Below the pieces are notes generated by a model. The model searched no databases. It had not been told where the DNA came from and saw nothing but the letters and a program-made list of their open reading frames with translations. The position numbers were made by a program, and so were the translations under genes. Below, in pieces: positions 16,161 to 24,254 of a DNA stretch of 64,000 nt (positions are counted from its first letter, which is position 1; every line of letters starts with the position of its first letter). The DNA comes from Alkalispirillum mobile (GTDB lineage: Bacteria > Pseudomonadota > Gammaproteobacteria > Nitrococcales > Halorhodospiraceae): assembly GCF_003664325.1 (NCBI RefSeq), contig NZ_RCDA01000001.1, positions 930,001-994,000 on the forward strand, given 5' to 3'.

Positions 16161-16256
16161 CGATGCCGGGGCGTGCCCCGGCCATTTCCGAGCCCCAAAG
16201 GATCTCAACGGTTTTCAAGGTCCGGGTGGGTCCTCAACCGAGTGACAGGAGGCAAC

Positions 16257-16517
16257 ATGAGTGACGACAAAACAGTCCGACAGCAGTTGCTGCGCACTTT
16301 ATCGCGCAGCGTCGCCTACACCGTACCCGTACTGGCGATCGTCGGCGGCAGCGCCGGCATCCACGCCATCATGTCTGATGCGGTCGCCGACAGTGGCTAC
16401 CAGATGATGGCCGCCGCGGAGGCTGCCGGCGAGGCCGAGGCGGAAGGTGAAGGCGAAGGAGAGGCCGAGGGTGAAGGTGAAGGTGAAGGTGAAGCGGAGG
16501 GTGAAGGCGGCTACTGA
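16257..16517 (+). CDS. Small membrane-anchored peptide with tubulin-like Glu/Gly tail
   Basis: This 86-residue peptide starts at ATG 16257 after an ideal AGGAGG. Upstream ATGs in frame lack such a site. Residues 1-18 are basic-amphipathic (MSDDKTVRQQLLRTLSR). Residues 20-39 are hydrophobic (YTVPVLAIVGGSAGIHAIM), giving one membrane helix or an uncleaved signal. From residue 55 the chain is almost only Glu, Gly and Ala in EG/EA/EAEG units, ending EGEGGY. This tail recalls alpha-tubulin, which ends in EGEEY and is the substrate of tyrosine and glutamate ligases. A TTL-type ligase lies 660 bp upstream, so this is the natural candidate substrate. The function is unproven. Confidence 0.78.
   Translation: MSDDKTVRQQLLRTLSRSVAYTVPVLAIVGGSAGIHAIMSDAVADSGYQMMAAAEAAGEAEAEGEGEGEAEGEGEGEGEAEGEGGY
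16432..16514 (+). repeat. Hexanucleotide tandem repeat (GARGGN) encoding Glu-Gly
   Basis: Repeating GAAGGT/GAAGGC/GAGGGT units with occasional GAGGCC or GAAGCG encode the EG/EA tail. Synonymous third-base changes interrupt the DNA repeat while the protein pattern is kept, which suggests selection on the protein. Copy number could still vary by slippage in steps of two residues. Confidence 0.8.
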
Positions 16518-16659
16518 TGCCGCCCTGCCCCACACCGGCGCACCGGAATCCGCCCCTGCACAGGGATGTGCATTCTGTCGCAGTGCAGGTGAAGGCCACC
16601 GGCGCGGAGAGGGCCACCGCGGCCCCGCCGGGGCACCTGCCCAACCTAGGGATCAAGTC
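16518..16659 (+). other. Spacer between peptide and DinB-fold genes with a short stem
   Basis: These 142 bp have no convincing gene. CCTGCAC (near 16555) and GTGCAGG (near 16583) could form a 7-bp stem with a loop of about 20 bases. This may reduce or tune read-through into the DinB-fold gene. No promoter was identified. Confidence 0.35.
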
Positions 16660-17241
16660 ATGGGGTATCAGCACGAATGCATGAACGGTCATCCCGTCAC
16701 CGCCAGCCTGGTGGATGATAACCGGCATTTCCTCCGGCAACTGGCCGGCCTCGTTGGCGAGCTGGACGCTGAACGCTTCCGGGCCTGCAGCGGGCCTTAC
16801 GGCGGTAACGGTATCGGCAGACAGGTCCGACACATCCTTGAGCATGTGCAGTCGCTGCTGGCCGGTGCCCGGGGTGAACTCGATTACGATGACCGCGATC
16901 GGGACCCGGTGCTGGAACGGGACCCGGACCGCGCTCTGGAAACGTTGGCCAGGCTGGATGACCGGCTCGGCCAGGAGCTGGCAGCCCTGGCTCCGGACAC
17001 ACCCCTTCGCGTCGCCTGCGTCTGCAACACGGCATCGGGCCCCCACCGGACCTGGACACCCTCCAGCCTCCAGCGGGAGTTGATGTTCCTCATCAGCCAC
17101 ACGGTGCACCACATGGCATTGATCGCCATGCTCGCGGAGGAGGCCGGCCTGCGGCCCGGTGAAGAGTTCGGGGTTGCGCCATCGACGCTTCGCCACTGGC
17201 GCGCCAAGCCATCGTTCGCCGTGCCGGCGTCTGCGGGCTGA
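16660..17241 (+). CDS. DinB-fold (YfiT-like) putative metal-dependent protein
   Basis: The start is ATG 16660, with AGGGA seven bases upstream; the open frame before it overlaps the peptide gene and is not coding. The 193-residue protein has the four-helix DinB pattern, with candidate metal-binding His in GRQVRHILEHVQSLL (N-terminal helix) and in SHTVHHMALIAMLAEEAGL (HxxxH-like C-terminal helix). Characterised relatives are thiol-dependent transferases and the iron-binding helper domain of EgtB-type enzymes. Four cysteines (CMNG, CSGP, CVCN) are scattered through it. It is last in the rightward group that includes the ligase and peptide genes, so it may belong to that system. Confidence 0.7.
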   Translation: MGYQHECMNGHPVTASLVDDNRHFLRQLAGLVGELDAERFRACSGPYGGNGIGRQVRHILEHVQSLLAGARGELDYDDRDRDPVLERDPDRALETLARLDDRLGQELAALAPDTPLRVACVCNTASGPHRTWTPSSLQRELMFLISHTVHHMALIAMLAEEAGLRPGEEFGVAPSTLRHWRAKPSFAVPASAG

Positions 17242-17315
17242 GCCGACCGCCCGGGCCGGTGGCTCGGCGCCGGTCACGGCGCGGGAGAGCGGCCCGCTCG
17301 TCACGGCCCCGCCAC

Positions 17316-17950
17316 TCACTCCAGCGGGGGCCGGTCACGGTAGGCCCTGCAGGCCAGCGCCAGCCTCGCCAGGTGAGACGCACTTCGCGCCTGCATCTTC
17401 TGCATCAGGTTGCCCCGGTGGATCTCCACCGTCCGGACACTGACATCCAGATCCCGGGCGATCAGCTTGTTGGGCTTTCCGTCCAGCAACCCGTCCAGAA
17501 CCTGTCGCTCCCTTGGGGTCAACTGGGTCAGCCGGGCCTCGATCTCTTCCCGCCGGCCCTGGTCCTCCCGTTGTGCCGCGTCCAGCTCAAGCCCCTGGCC
17601 CACGGCACTGAGCAGGGCCTCGTCATCAAATGGCTTTTCCAGGAAGTCCAGGGCCCCCTCGTTCACCGCTTTGACCGCCATCGGGATATCGCCGTGCCCG
17701 GTAATAAAGACCACCGGCATCCTCACCCCCCGCTCGTGAAGGGTCGTCTGCAGCGTCAGCCCATCCATGTCCGGCAACCGCACACCAGCACCAGACACCC
17801 GCTGTCATCAGGCGTGACGCCCTGCAGCAGCCCGGCGGCATCCTCGTAGGCGCGGACGGTTATGCCCTCGGTGATCAGCAGCAGGCTCACCGCCTCCCGG
17901 ATGTCGTCATCATCATCCACCAGATGAACGGTCGGTCTGCGCGTGACCAT
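17316..17950 (-). pseudogene. LuxR-type response regulator (FixJ/TtrR-like), frameshifted in the receiver domain
   Basis: The N-terminus (MVTRRPTVHLVDDDDDIREA, from ATG 17950) is in one frame. The rest, from VRLPDMDGLTLQ through FITGHGDIPMAVKAV and KPF to the LuxR helix-turn-helix LTPRERQVLDGLLDG, is in another. The break is at 17784-17785: the reading LVL-[D]-VRLPDMDG needs one more base in the codon that would encode the phospho-accepting Asp. Either the gene is dead or one base is missing from the assembly. The intact product would be about 211 residues and would overlap the kinase gene by 38 bp as a normal two-component pair. Confidence 0.85.
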
Positions 17951-19598
17951 GGCTTGCCTCCAATGGCAGTGTGAAACGGAACTCGGCCCCACCGGCATTC
18001 CCGTTGCGCGCCGTGAATGCGCCGCCGTGTGATTCGACGATCGAGCGGCAGAGCGCCAGCCCGATGCCCATCCCGCCCCGCTTGAAACTGGTGAAGGGTT
18101 CAAACAGGCGGGACAGGTGCTCGGGCGGGATACCCGGTCCGTTATCACTGACCTGTAGCACCAGCTCCTGGCGCCGCCGGTACACTGACAAGCGAATCCT
18201 TGCATCCGGACGCCCCGCCAGCACCTCTCCCGCGTTCCGGAGCAGGTTCACCAGAACCTGCTCGACCTGGATGGGGGCCACCGCCACCGGCGGTAGCTCG
18301 GGCGCGACGTTCACCTGCAGTGCCACCCCCCGTTGCCCCAGTTCACGCCGCATCAGCGCTTCCGCGTTCCGGACCCACTCCGCGGGGCTGCACGACTGCC
18401 TGTCCGGCGCCTCCCGACTGGCAAAGGTGCGGATCTGGCGCACCGTCTCCGAGGCCCGCCGGGCGTTGTCTTCCAGCCGCTCCAGGGCATCGGCGGCCGC
18501 CTCCGGCTCACCGCGCTGCAACAACCGGCGCCCGGCCTGTGCGTAGGTGGTCAGGGCACACAGCGGCTGGTTCAGTTCGTGGGCCAGGGTGGCGGACAAC
18601 TGCCCCATCAGGTTGATCCGCCCGGCACGGGCGAGGCTTTCCAGGTGATCCCGGGCGCGCGACTCCGCCGCCTCCCGCTCCGACCGGATCGCTGTCAGCG
18701 ATAACCCGGTGATCACCAGCAGGCCCAGCTGCGCATTCAGGGCAAGCAGGCTGTGCTCCAACCCCAGCGCGGCGAAGGGTCCGTACCCAAGCCCCGTCGC
18801 CGTGAGCGCCAGTGCGCCGGACAGACCGATCAGGCCGGTGGTGATCTGCACCGGGCACTGCAACGCCGCGAACATGATCAGCGGAAAGGCGAGGTAGGAC
18901 AGCGGGAGCGCAACCGCCAGTGAAAGCGGCACCAGGTAGACCACGACCGAGGTGGCGATTATGCCGATAATCAGCGTGCCGCCGACCCGATAATCGTGGC
19001 CCGGCGGCAGCAGGAACCGCCCACCCATCAGGGCGAACAAAAGCGGCGCGATCAGGGCGAGCCCCATCAAGTCCGCCGCCCAGCAGACCCACCAGGTGGT
19101 GGCAAAGGCGGCCTGTTCGGAGCCGGCCGCAATGCCGTAGGCCCCGACCACGGCATTCAGCCCGGAACTGACGCCGCCACCGGCCACCAGGAACACCCCC
19201 AGGTCGCGCAGGTGGGCGAGCCGAGGGTCGAACCGCCAACGCCGCAGCAGGCCGGCCCCCAGTGCGGTGGCCGCCACCGTGGCCGCCACGCTGACCACCC
19301 GCTCCAGCGGTGGCGCCATGTCGCCGGTGAACAGGATGGCGATCAGCCCCGCCCCCACGGCGACGGCCGGCAGCAAGCGGTACCCGTACAGAAACACGAA
19401 GACCAGGCCAACGCCGGTCGCCGGCCAGACCAGCGGGATACCCAGCGCATCGGGCGTGAAGACGAAGCCCCAGGCCCCCACCCCGACATAGAGCACTACC
19501 AGGGCCGTACTGAGCAGCAGCACCCGTGCCATGGATGGCGCGGTGGCGACCGCCCTGCTCTGCGGATCGGGTATGGCGTGCCCTGCTGAGTGACTCAC
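17913..19598 (-). CDS. MASE1-domain sensor histidine kinase
   Basis: This 561-residue protein starts with GTG at 19598. Residues about 20-300 form a MASE1-type membrane sensor with eight or more helices (LGIPLVWPATGVGLVF is typical). A short linker follows, then the dimerisation domain with the phospho-His in LAHELNQPLCALTTYAQA. The ATPase domain has NLLRNAGEVL (N box), DNGPGIPPEHL (G1) and GMGIGLALCRSIVESHGG (G2). The kinase core is of the FixL/TtrS/DctB type. Its partner regulator directly downstream is frameshifted, so signalling may be broken or cross-wired. The signal is unknown. Confidence 0.88.
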   Translation of the reverse strand: MSHSAGHAIPDPQSRAVATAPSMARVLLLSTALVVLYVGVGAWGFVFTPDALGIPLVWPATGVGLVFVFLYGYRLLPAVAVGAGLIAILFTGDMAPPLERVVSVAATVAATALGAGLLRRWRFDPRLAHLRDLGVFLVAGGGVSSGLNAVVGAYGIAAGSEQAAFATTWWVCWAADLMGLALIAPLLFALMGGRFLLPPGHDYRVGGTLIIGIIATSVVVYLVPLSLAVALPLSYLAFPLIMFAALQCPVQITTGLIGLSGALALTATGLGYGPFAALGLEHSLLALNAQLGLLVITGLSLTAIRSEREAAESRARDHLESLARAGRINLMGQLSATLAHELNQPLCALTTYAQAGRRLLQRGEPEAAADALERLEDNARRASETVRQIRTFASREAPDRQSCSPAEWVRNAEALMRRELGQRGVALQVNVAPELPPVAVAPIQVEQVLVNLLRNAGEVLAGRPDARIRLSVYRRRQELVLQVSDNGPGIPPEHLSRLFEPFTSFKRGGMGIGLALCRSIVESHGGAFTARNGNAGGAEFRFTLPLEASHGHAQTDRSSGG

Positions 19599-19618
19599 CG
19601 GTGAAAGGCCCTGTCCGT

Positions 19619-19630
19619 ATCAGTACTGAT
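19619..19630. promoter_or_regulatory. Perfect 12-bp palindrome upstream of the histidine kinase gene
   Basis: ATCAGTACTGAT is a perfect palindrome 21 bp upstream of the kinase GTG. A further GTACTGA half lies at 19636-19642, giving direct-repeated halves about one and a half turns apart. This is a candidate operator for the kinase-regulator unit. Confidence 0.4.
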
Positions 19631-19665
19631 GCGTGGTACTGACAGTATGTACGGCAGCGGCCATC

Positions 19666-19687
19666 CGGGGTAATGCGTGAAACCCCG
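19666..19687 (-). terminator. Possible terminator hairpin after the MFS gene
   Basis: CGGGGT (19666-19671) and ACCCCG (19682-19687) form a 6-bp GC stem with a 10-base loop, 44 bp past the MFS stop. No T-run follows, so this is only a weak terminator candidate. Confidence 0.3.
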
Positions 19688-19730
19688 TAGTTCCGGCGGG
19701 ATGCCACTCAGACCGTTGGAGGCGTCGGCA

Positions 19731-20885
19731 TCAGGCCGGTTGTTCCCGCGTCCGGCGGCTCAGACCGAGCAACCAGAAGGCAGCCAGGCCGAGCACCGCC
19801 GCCAGCGAGATCAGGTAGGGCCCCCAACCGAAGCCGTGGTAGATGAACCCGGGCAGGAACGAGCCCACCGTACCGCCGGCGTAGTAGAAGGCGATATAGA
19901 GGCCGTTGACCACGCCGCGATGCTCCCCGGCGCGCTTGTTGAGATAGCCCGGCGCCAGGGAGTGGATCAGGAACATGCCCCCGCAGAAGACAAACATCCC
20001 GAGGAAGATCAGCCACACCGGATGGGCAAAGAAAAACGCCAGGGAGCCGGCGAAGATCAGCGTCCCCAGCAGCATGGTGTTCACCTGGCCGCCGATCCGG
20101 TCCGCGATCTTCAGCGACAACAGCGAGGTGACCACACCCATCAGGTAACCGGAGTACATCAGCGCAATGCCGGTCTCGTTCATGCCGCTGCCCAGTTCCA
20201 CCAGCCGGAAGGGCAGGAAGTTGAGCAGCGAGGCAAAGACGTAAAAAGCGCAGAAGATGACCCCGTACAGACGCAGGAAGCTGGGCTGGCGCAGCACCTC
20301 CGCCACGGTGCCCAGGCGCAGCTTCTGGAAGCTGACCGGCGGGTCGGCATCCAGCCGGCGCAGCAGCAGCGCACAGACAGTCAGCGCGACCCCGAGGAAA
20401 AGGAACGACCAGCGCCAACCGAACTCCGTGGAGATAACCCCGGAGACCGCCCGACCGAGAAACCCGCCCATCACCGTCGCGGCCACGTAGAAGGCCATCA
20501 CCCGCGAGATCCGGCTTTGCTCCGCGCTGGCCGACAGGTAGGTCATCAGCGAGGTGAGGATCGCCGGGATCATCAGCCCCTGCAACAGGCGCAGGAACAG
20601 GAAGAGTTCGAAGTGCTGGACGAAGAAGATGGCGTATTCGGTGACCGCCAGCAGCGCCGTGGCACCGATGAGCAGTCGCTTGGCGGAAAAGCGCTGAAGC
20701 ACGAACCCGTAGGCCACCGGCGCGATGGCCAGTGGCAGCAGGGTCACGGTGATGAGCAGCGAGGCACGCGGCTCACTGACCGAGAAGGCCTCCTGCAGCA
20801 CCGGCAGCAGCGGCTGCGGTGCGTAGATCGCGGAGAAGGCCAGCAGGGTGCAGTAGACGGCGATCAGCAGCTGGGTGATGCGCAA
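19731..20885 (-). CDS. Major facilitator superfamily transporter (YnfM/arabinose-efflux-like)
   Basis: This 384-residue inner-membrane protein has about 12 hydrophobic segments. The loop after helix 2 (GFVLQRFSAKRLLIG) is the MFS cytoplasmic motif A region. Helix 5 has VAATVMGGFLGRAVSGVI. The start is TTG at 20885, because the frame closes directly upstream and AGGAG lies ten bases before. It should be a proton-coupled exporter; the substrate is unknown. It begins 14 bp after nadA ends, so it may be carried on the nrtR-nadA transcript. Confidence 0.85.
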   Translation of the reverse strand: MRITQLLIAVYCTLLAFSAIYAPQPLLPVLQEAFSVSEPRASLLITVTLLPLAIAPVAYGFVLQRFSAKRLLIGATALLAVTEYAIFFVQHFELFLFLRLLQGLMIPAILTSLMTYLSASAEQSRISRVMAFYVAATVMGGFLGRAVSGVISTEFGWRWSFLFLGVALTVCALLLRRLDADPPVSFQKLRLGTVAEVLRQPSFLRLYGVIFCAFYVFASLLNFLPFRLVELGSGMNETGIALMYSGYLMGVVTSLLSLKIADRIGGQVNTMLLGTLIFAGSLAFFFAHPVWLIFLGMFVFCGGMFLIHSLAPGYLNKRAGEHRGVVNGLYIAFYYAGGTVGSFLPGFIYHGFGWGPYLISLAAVLGLAAFWLLGLSRRTREQPA

Positions 20886-20899
20886 GGGTCATCGGCTCC

Positions 20900-21970
20900 T
20901 TACGCATCACCGGCCACGACCCGCCGGCGGGCCGCGGCAAAGTCCATCATCCGCCCCAGCGAGACCCGCGCCCGCTCGGCGACCGCCTCATCCACGTGGA
21001 TCTCATTGTCACCCTCTTCCAGCACCCGGAGCAGGCTGCGCAGGCCGTTCATGGCCATCCACGGGCAGTGGGCGCAGCTGGAGCAGGTGGCACCGCGCCC
21101 GGCGGTGGGGGCCTTGAGCAGTTCCTTTTCCGGGGCGGCTTCGAGCATCTTGTGGAAGATGCCGGCGTCGGTGGCCACGATGAACTGCTTTTCATCCCGC
21201 GTGGTGACCGCCTCCAACAGCTTGGAGGTGGAGCCCACCACGTCCGCCTGTTCCACCACGGCACGGGGGGACTCCGGGTGCACCAGCACCAGCGCCTCGG
21301 GGTGCTCGGCGCGAAGCTGCTCCAGCTCCAGGCCCTTGAACTCCTCGTGCACGATGCAGCTGCCGTCCCAGAGGATCATGTCCGCACCGGTCTCCCGCTG
21401 CAGGTAATCCCCCAGGTGCTTGTCCGGGCCCCAGAGCAGCTTCTCGCCCTTTGCCTTCAGGTGGTTGATGATGTCCAGCGCGATGCTGGAGGTGACCACC
21501 CAGTCAGCGCGCGCCTTCACGGCGGCGGAGGTGTTGGCATACACCACCACGGTGCGATCCGGGTACTGGTCGCACCAGGCGGCGAACTCGTCCGGGGGAC
21601 AGCCCTCGTCCAGCGAGCAGGTGGCCTCCAGGTCGGGCATGAGCACGCGCTTTTCCGGGGTGAGGATCTTCGCCGTCTCGCCCATGAATCGCACCCCGGC
21701 CACTACCAGCGTGGAGGCCTCGTGCTCGGCACCGAAGCGGGCCATGTCCAGGGAGTCGGAGACGTAGCCACCCGTCCGGTCGGCCAGTATTTGCAGATCC
21801 GGGTCGGTGTAGTAGTGCGCGACCAGCACGGCGTCGCGCTCGCGCAGCAGTTCGGCGATGCGCGCCATCAACCGTTCGCGCTCGTCACCGCCGACCCCGT
21901 CCGCGGCCCGTTGCGGCTGCTCGCGGAAGTGCTGAGGGCGTTCCATACGGATGGCCTGCGCATTGCTCAT
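20900..21970 (-). CDS. nadA: Quinolinate synthase
   Basis: The start is ATG 21970 with GGAGG eight bases upstream; an in-frame GTG at 21979 overlaps that site. The 356-residue protein condenses iminoaspartate with dihydroxyacetone phosphate to quinolinate in NAD synthesis. The three cysteine ligands of its 4Fe-4S cluster are visible in [10 protein letters not shown], the [15 protein letters not shown] region ([10 protein letters not shown]) and an earlier conserved Cys. The motifs [22 protein letters not shown] and HPES complete the active site. It lies 32 bp after nrtR, so the palindrome upstream of nrtR probably controls it. Confidence 0.95.
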   Translation of the reverse strand: MSNAQAIRMERPQHFREQPQRAADGVGGDERERLMARIAELLRERDAVLVAHYYTDPDLQILADRTGGYVSDSLDMARFGAEHEASTLVVAGVRFMGETAKILTPEKRVLMPDLEATCSLDEGCPPDEFAAWCDQYPDRTVVVYANTSAAVKARADWVVTSSIALDIINHLKAKGEKLLWGPDKHLGDYLQRETGADMILWDGSCIVHEEFKGLELEQLRAEHPEALVLVHPESPRAVVEQADVVGSTSKLLEAVTTRDEKQFIVATDAGIFHKMLEAAPEKELLKAPTAGRGATCSSCAHCPWMAMNGLRSLLRVLEEGDNEIHVDEAVAERARVSLGRMMDFAAARRRVVAGDA

Positions 21971-22002
21971 AAAATCCACCTCCGGCCCCGGGGCCGCCTT
22001 GC

Positions 22003-22662
22003 CTACTTGATGATCCGCACCTCGCCCGGGCTTTTCGCCCGGTAGAGGCGCGCAGGGCGGTGCTTGCCGCCGCTGTAACGCTTTCCGGTGTCCTCCAGGC
22101 AGTTCAGGGCCTGTAGGCGTTTACGGAAATTCCGCTTGTCCAGGCGTTCGCCCAGGATGGTCTCGTAAACACCCTGTAACGACGACAGGGTAAATTCCTC
22201 CGGCATGAACTGCAGGGCGATAGTGGAGTACTCCAGCTTCCCCACCAGTCGCCGTCGGGCCGCACCCACGATCTGCCGGTGATCGAAGGCCAGCGGCGGC
22301 AACTCGTCCTCCGGGAACCAGTCCAACCGCTCCACCCCGCCGCGAACGTGCAGCCGGTCGTAGGGGACCAGCGCATAATAGGCCACGGAGAGCACCCGGC
22401 CGCGGGGGTCACGCCCCGGCTGGCCGAAGGTGTAGAGCTGTTCCAGGTACACGCCCTGGATGCCGGTCTTCTCCAGCAACACGCGCTGGGCGCAGTCGTC
22501 CAGCGCCTCGCCCTCGTCGAGCAACCCGCCCGGCAGGCACCACAACCCCGCGTAGGGGGCGGTGACCCGCCTGACAAGCAGCACGCTGAGGCGACCCTCG
22601 TAGATGGTGAAGATCACCACATCGGCGCTGACGGCGGCGTTGGTTCTCGGGGCAATCTGCAT
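22003..22662 (-). CDS. nrtR: Nudix-derived transcriptional repressor of NAD metabolism (NrtR-like)
   Basis: This 219-residue protein has an N-terminal Nudix fold and a C-terminal winged helix (from about residue 150, ending [18 protein letters not shown]). The Nudix box is degenerate: where catalytic enzymes have REVxEE, this has RVLLEK, so hydrolysis is unlikely and a sensor role (ADP-ribose binding in characterised NrtR) fits. It is followed directly by nadA, and a perfect inverted repeat lies 32 bp upstream of its start. Autoregulation plus control of nadA is the simple model. Confidence 0.85.
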   Translation of the reverse strand: MQIAPRTNAAVSADVVIFTIYEGRLSVLLVRRVTAPYAGLWCLPGGLLDEGEALDDCAQRVLLEKTGIQGVYLEQLYTFGQPGRDPRGRVLSVAYYALVPYDRLHVRGGVERLDWFPEDELPPLAFDHRQIVGAARRRLVGKLEYSTIALQFMPEEFTLSSLQGVYETILGERLDKRNFRKRLQALNCLEDTGKRYSGGKHRPARLYRAKSPGEVRIIK

Positions 22663-22693
22663 GTTCTTGGCTAGTGTGACAAGGAAAGAAACT

Positions 22694-22712
22694 TAGTGTT
22701 CCTTTAACACTA
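22694..22712. promoter_or_regulatory. Putative NrtR operator
   Basis: TAGTGTT (22694-22700) and AACACTA (22706-22712) form a perfect 7-5-7 inverted repeat between nrtR and the end of the antiporter operon. A second TAGTGT half lies at 22672-22677, closer to the start codon. The position and the degenerate Nudix protein next to it support an NrtR site, although NrtR sites differ between lineages. Confidence 0.65.
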
Positions 22713-22736
22713 TGTCAATCCGTGCGTGCCGGTTGC

Positions 22737-24254
22737 TCAGTCCACCACCGGAACCAGCCCATACTCCCGCTCGACGATCAGGGCCACCCAGTCCAGCGGG
22801 CTGAAGGGCATCCCGGCCAGCACGCCGGCCCCCACGGCCATGGCGGCTGTAACCAGGGTCGGCCATAGCAGCCAGCTGTGGGTCTCGCCCCGGCCCAGGT
22901 CGCGCTCTTGCGGCCATTGCGCCGGAGGCTCCCGGAACCAGATCCGGTGGAGCACCGGCAGAAAGTAGGCGGCATTCAGCAGCGTGCTGGCCACCAGCAC
23001 GGCAATGAAGGCAGGCATGCCCGCCTCCACCATGCCGATGCCCAGGTGCCACTTGCTGATAAAGCCGGCCAGCGGGGGCGCGCCGATCATGCCGAAGGCC
23101 CCCAGGGTGAAGGCGGTCATGGTCAGGGGCATGCGTCGCCCGGTGCCGTCCAGGTCCTGGATCTTGTGCACGCCGAGGGTCTCGGCCACGCTGCCCGCGC
23201 AGAAGAACAGGGTGATCTTCATCAGGCCCTGGTGTACCAGGTGCACCAGCCCGCCCACGGTCGCCACCGGCCCGGCCACCGCCACCCCGAGGGTGATATA
23301 GGACACCTGGCTGACGGTGGAGAAGGCGAGCCGGCGCTTGATGTCGTCCTGGGCCAGGGCCCGCCACGACCCGTAAAGGATGGTGACCGAGGCGAGCAGT
23401 GCCAGCGGCACGCCCACCCCCAGGTCGAGCACCACGTCCACGCCATAGAGGTCCTGCACCAGACGCACGATGCCAAACGCCCCCGCTTTTACCACCGCCA
23501 CCGCGTGCAGCAGCGCGGAGACTGGGGCCGGCGCCACCATCGCCGTGGGCAGCCAGCCGTGCAGCGGCACCAGCGCCGCCTTTACGCCAATCCCCAGCGC
23601 CATCATCCAGAAAAAGACGGTCAGCGGCAGCGCCTGGCCGGGTAACACCTCACCCACCACGCCGCCGGGCTGGAACTCCTGGAGCCCGGTGAGCAGGTAG
23701 AACCCGACCATGCCGGGCAACAGGACCAACCCCGCACCGAGGGTGTAGCGCAAGTAGACCGCGCCACCGCGCATCGCCGCGTGGCTGCCCTTGTGAACGA
23801 CCAGCGGCCAGGTGGATAGGGTGAGCAACTCGTAGAAGAGGAAGAAGGTGAACAGGTTGCCGGCGGTGGCGATGCCCATGGTCGCCGCCACGCAGAGGCT
23901 GAAGAAGCCGAAGAAACGCGCGCGGTGCGGCTGACCCTCCAGGTAGCCGATTGCGTAGATGGTGGTCAGCAACCAAAGCACCGCCGACAGCGATATGAAC
24001 AGCATCGCCAGGGCGTCGGCGTGCAGCACGATGGCCGGCCCGTCCGGGATCACCGTCCAGTGGAAGTGGAAGTCGTGGCCGGACCAGACGCCCATCAGCA
24101 TTACGCCGACCAGCGCCAGCTTGGCCAGCGCACCGGCGAGATTCATCGCCGTTCGCGCGCGGTTCCGGCGCTCGCCCAGCAGGAAGATCACCACCGCGGT
24201 GACCAGGGAGGTCATCATCACCCAGACGGGCATGGCGGTGTACAGCGCGCTCAT
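22737..24254 (-). CDS. Mrp/Mnh antiporter subunit, NuoL/M/N-like (second antiporter subunit)
   Basis: This 505-residue membrane protein of the proton-conducting NuoL/NuoM/NuoN/MrpA/MrpD family starts at ATG 24254. The frame is open far upstream inside the neighbouring gene, which is coincidental. There are about 14 helices. The key membrane Glu is in FFLFYELLTLSTWPLVV, and the conserved Lys is in GIGVKAALVPLHGWLPTAM. It overlaps the preceding mnhD-like gene by an ATGA. It probably replaces the NuoL-like half of full-length MrpA, since no full-length mrpA is present. Confidence 0.88.
   Translation of the reverse strand: MSALYTAMPVWVMMTSLVTAVVIFLLGERRNRARTAMNLAGALAKLALVGVMLMGVWSGHDFHFHWTVIPDGPAIVLHADALAMLFISLSAVLWLLTTIYAIGYLEGQPHRARFFGFFSLCVAATMGIATAGNLFTFFLFYELLTLSTWPLVVHKGSHAAMRGGAVYLRYTLGAGLVLLPGMVGFYLLTGLQEFQPGGVVGEVLPGQALPLTVFFWMMALGIGVKAALVPLHGWLPTAMVAPAPVSALLHAVAVVKAGAFGIVRLVQDLYGVDVVLDLGVGVPLALLASVTILYGSWRALAQDDIKRRLAFSTVSQVSYITLGVAVAGPVATVGGLVHLVHQGLMKITLFFCAGSVAETLGVHKIQDLDGTGRRMPLTMTAFTLGAFGMIGAPPLAGFISKWHLGIGMVEAGMPAFIAVLVASTLLNAAYFLPVLHRIWFREPPAQWPQERDLGRGETHSWLLWPTLVTAAMAVGAGVLAGMPFSPLDWVALIVEREYGLVPVVD

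Noticed and set aside
16432-16514. Possible CRISPR or VNTR array
   Set aside because: Repeats are 6 bp, have no spacers and are coding (Glu-Gly); no cas genes are nearby.
16447-16659. Upstream extension of the DinB-fold protein, rich in Lys and Val
   Set aside because: It is the hexanucleotide repeat of the peptide gene read in another frame. The ATG at 16660 has a ribosome site.
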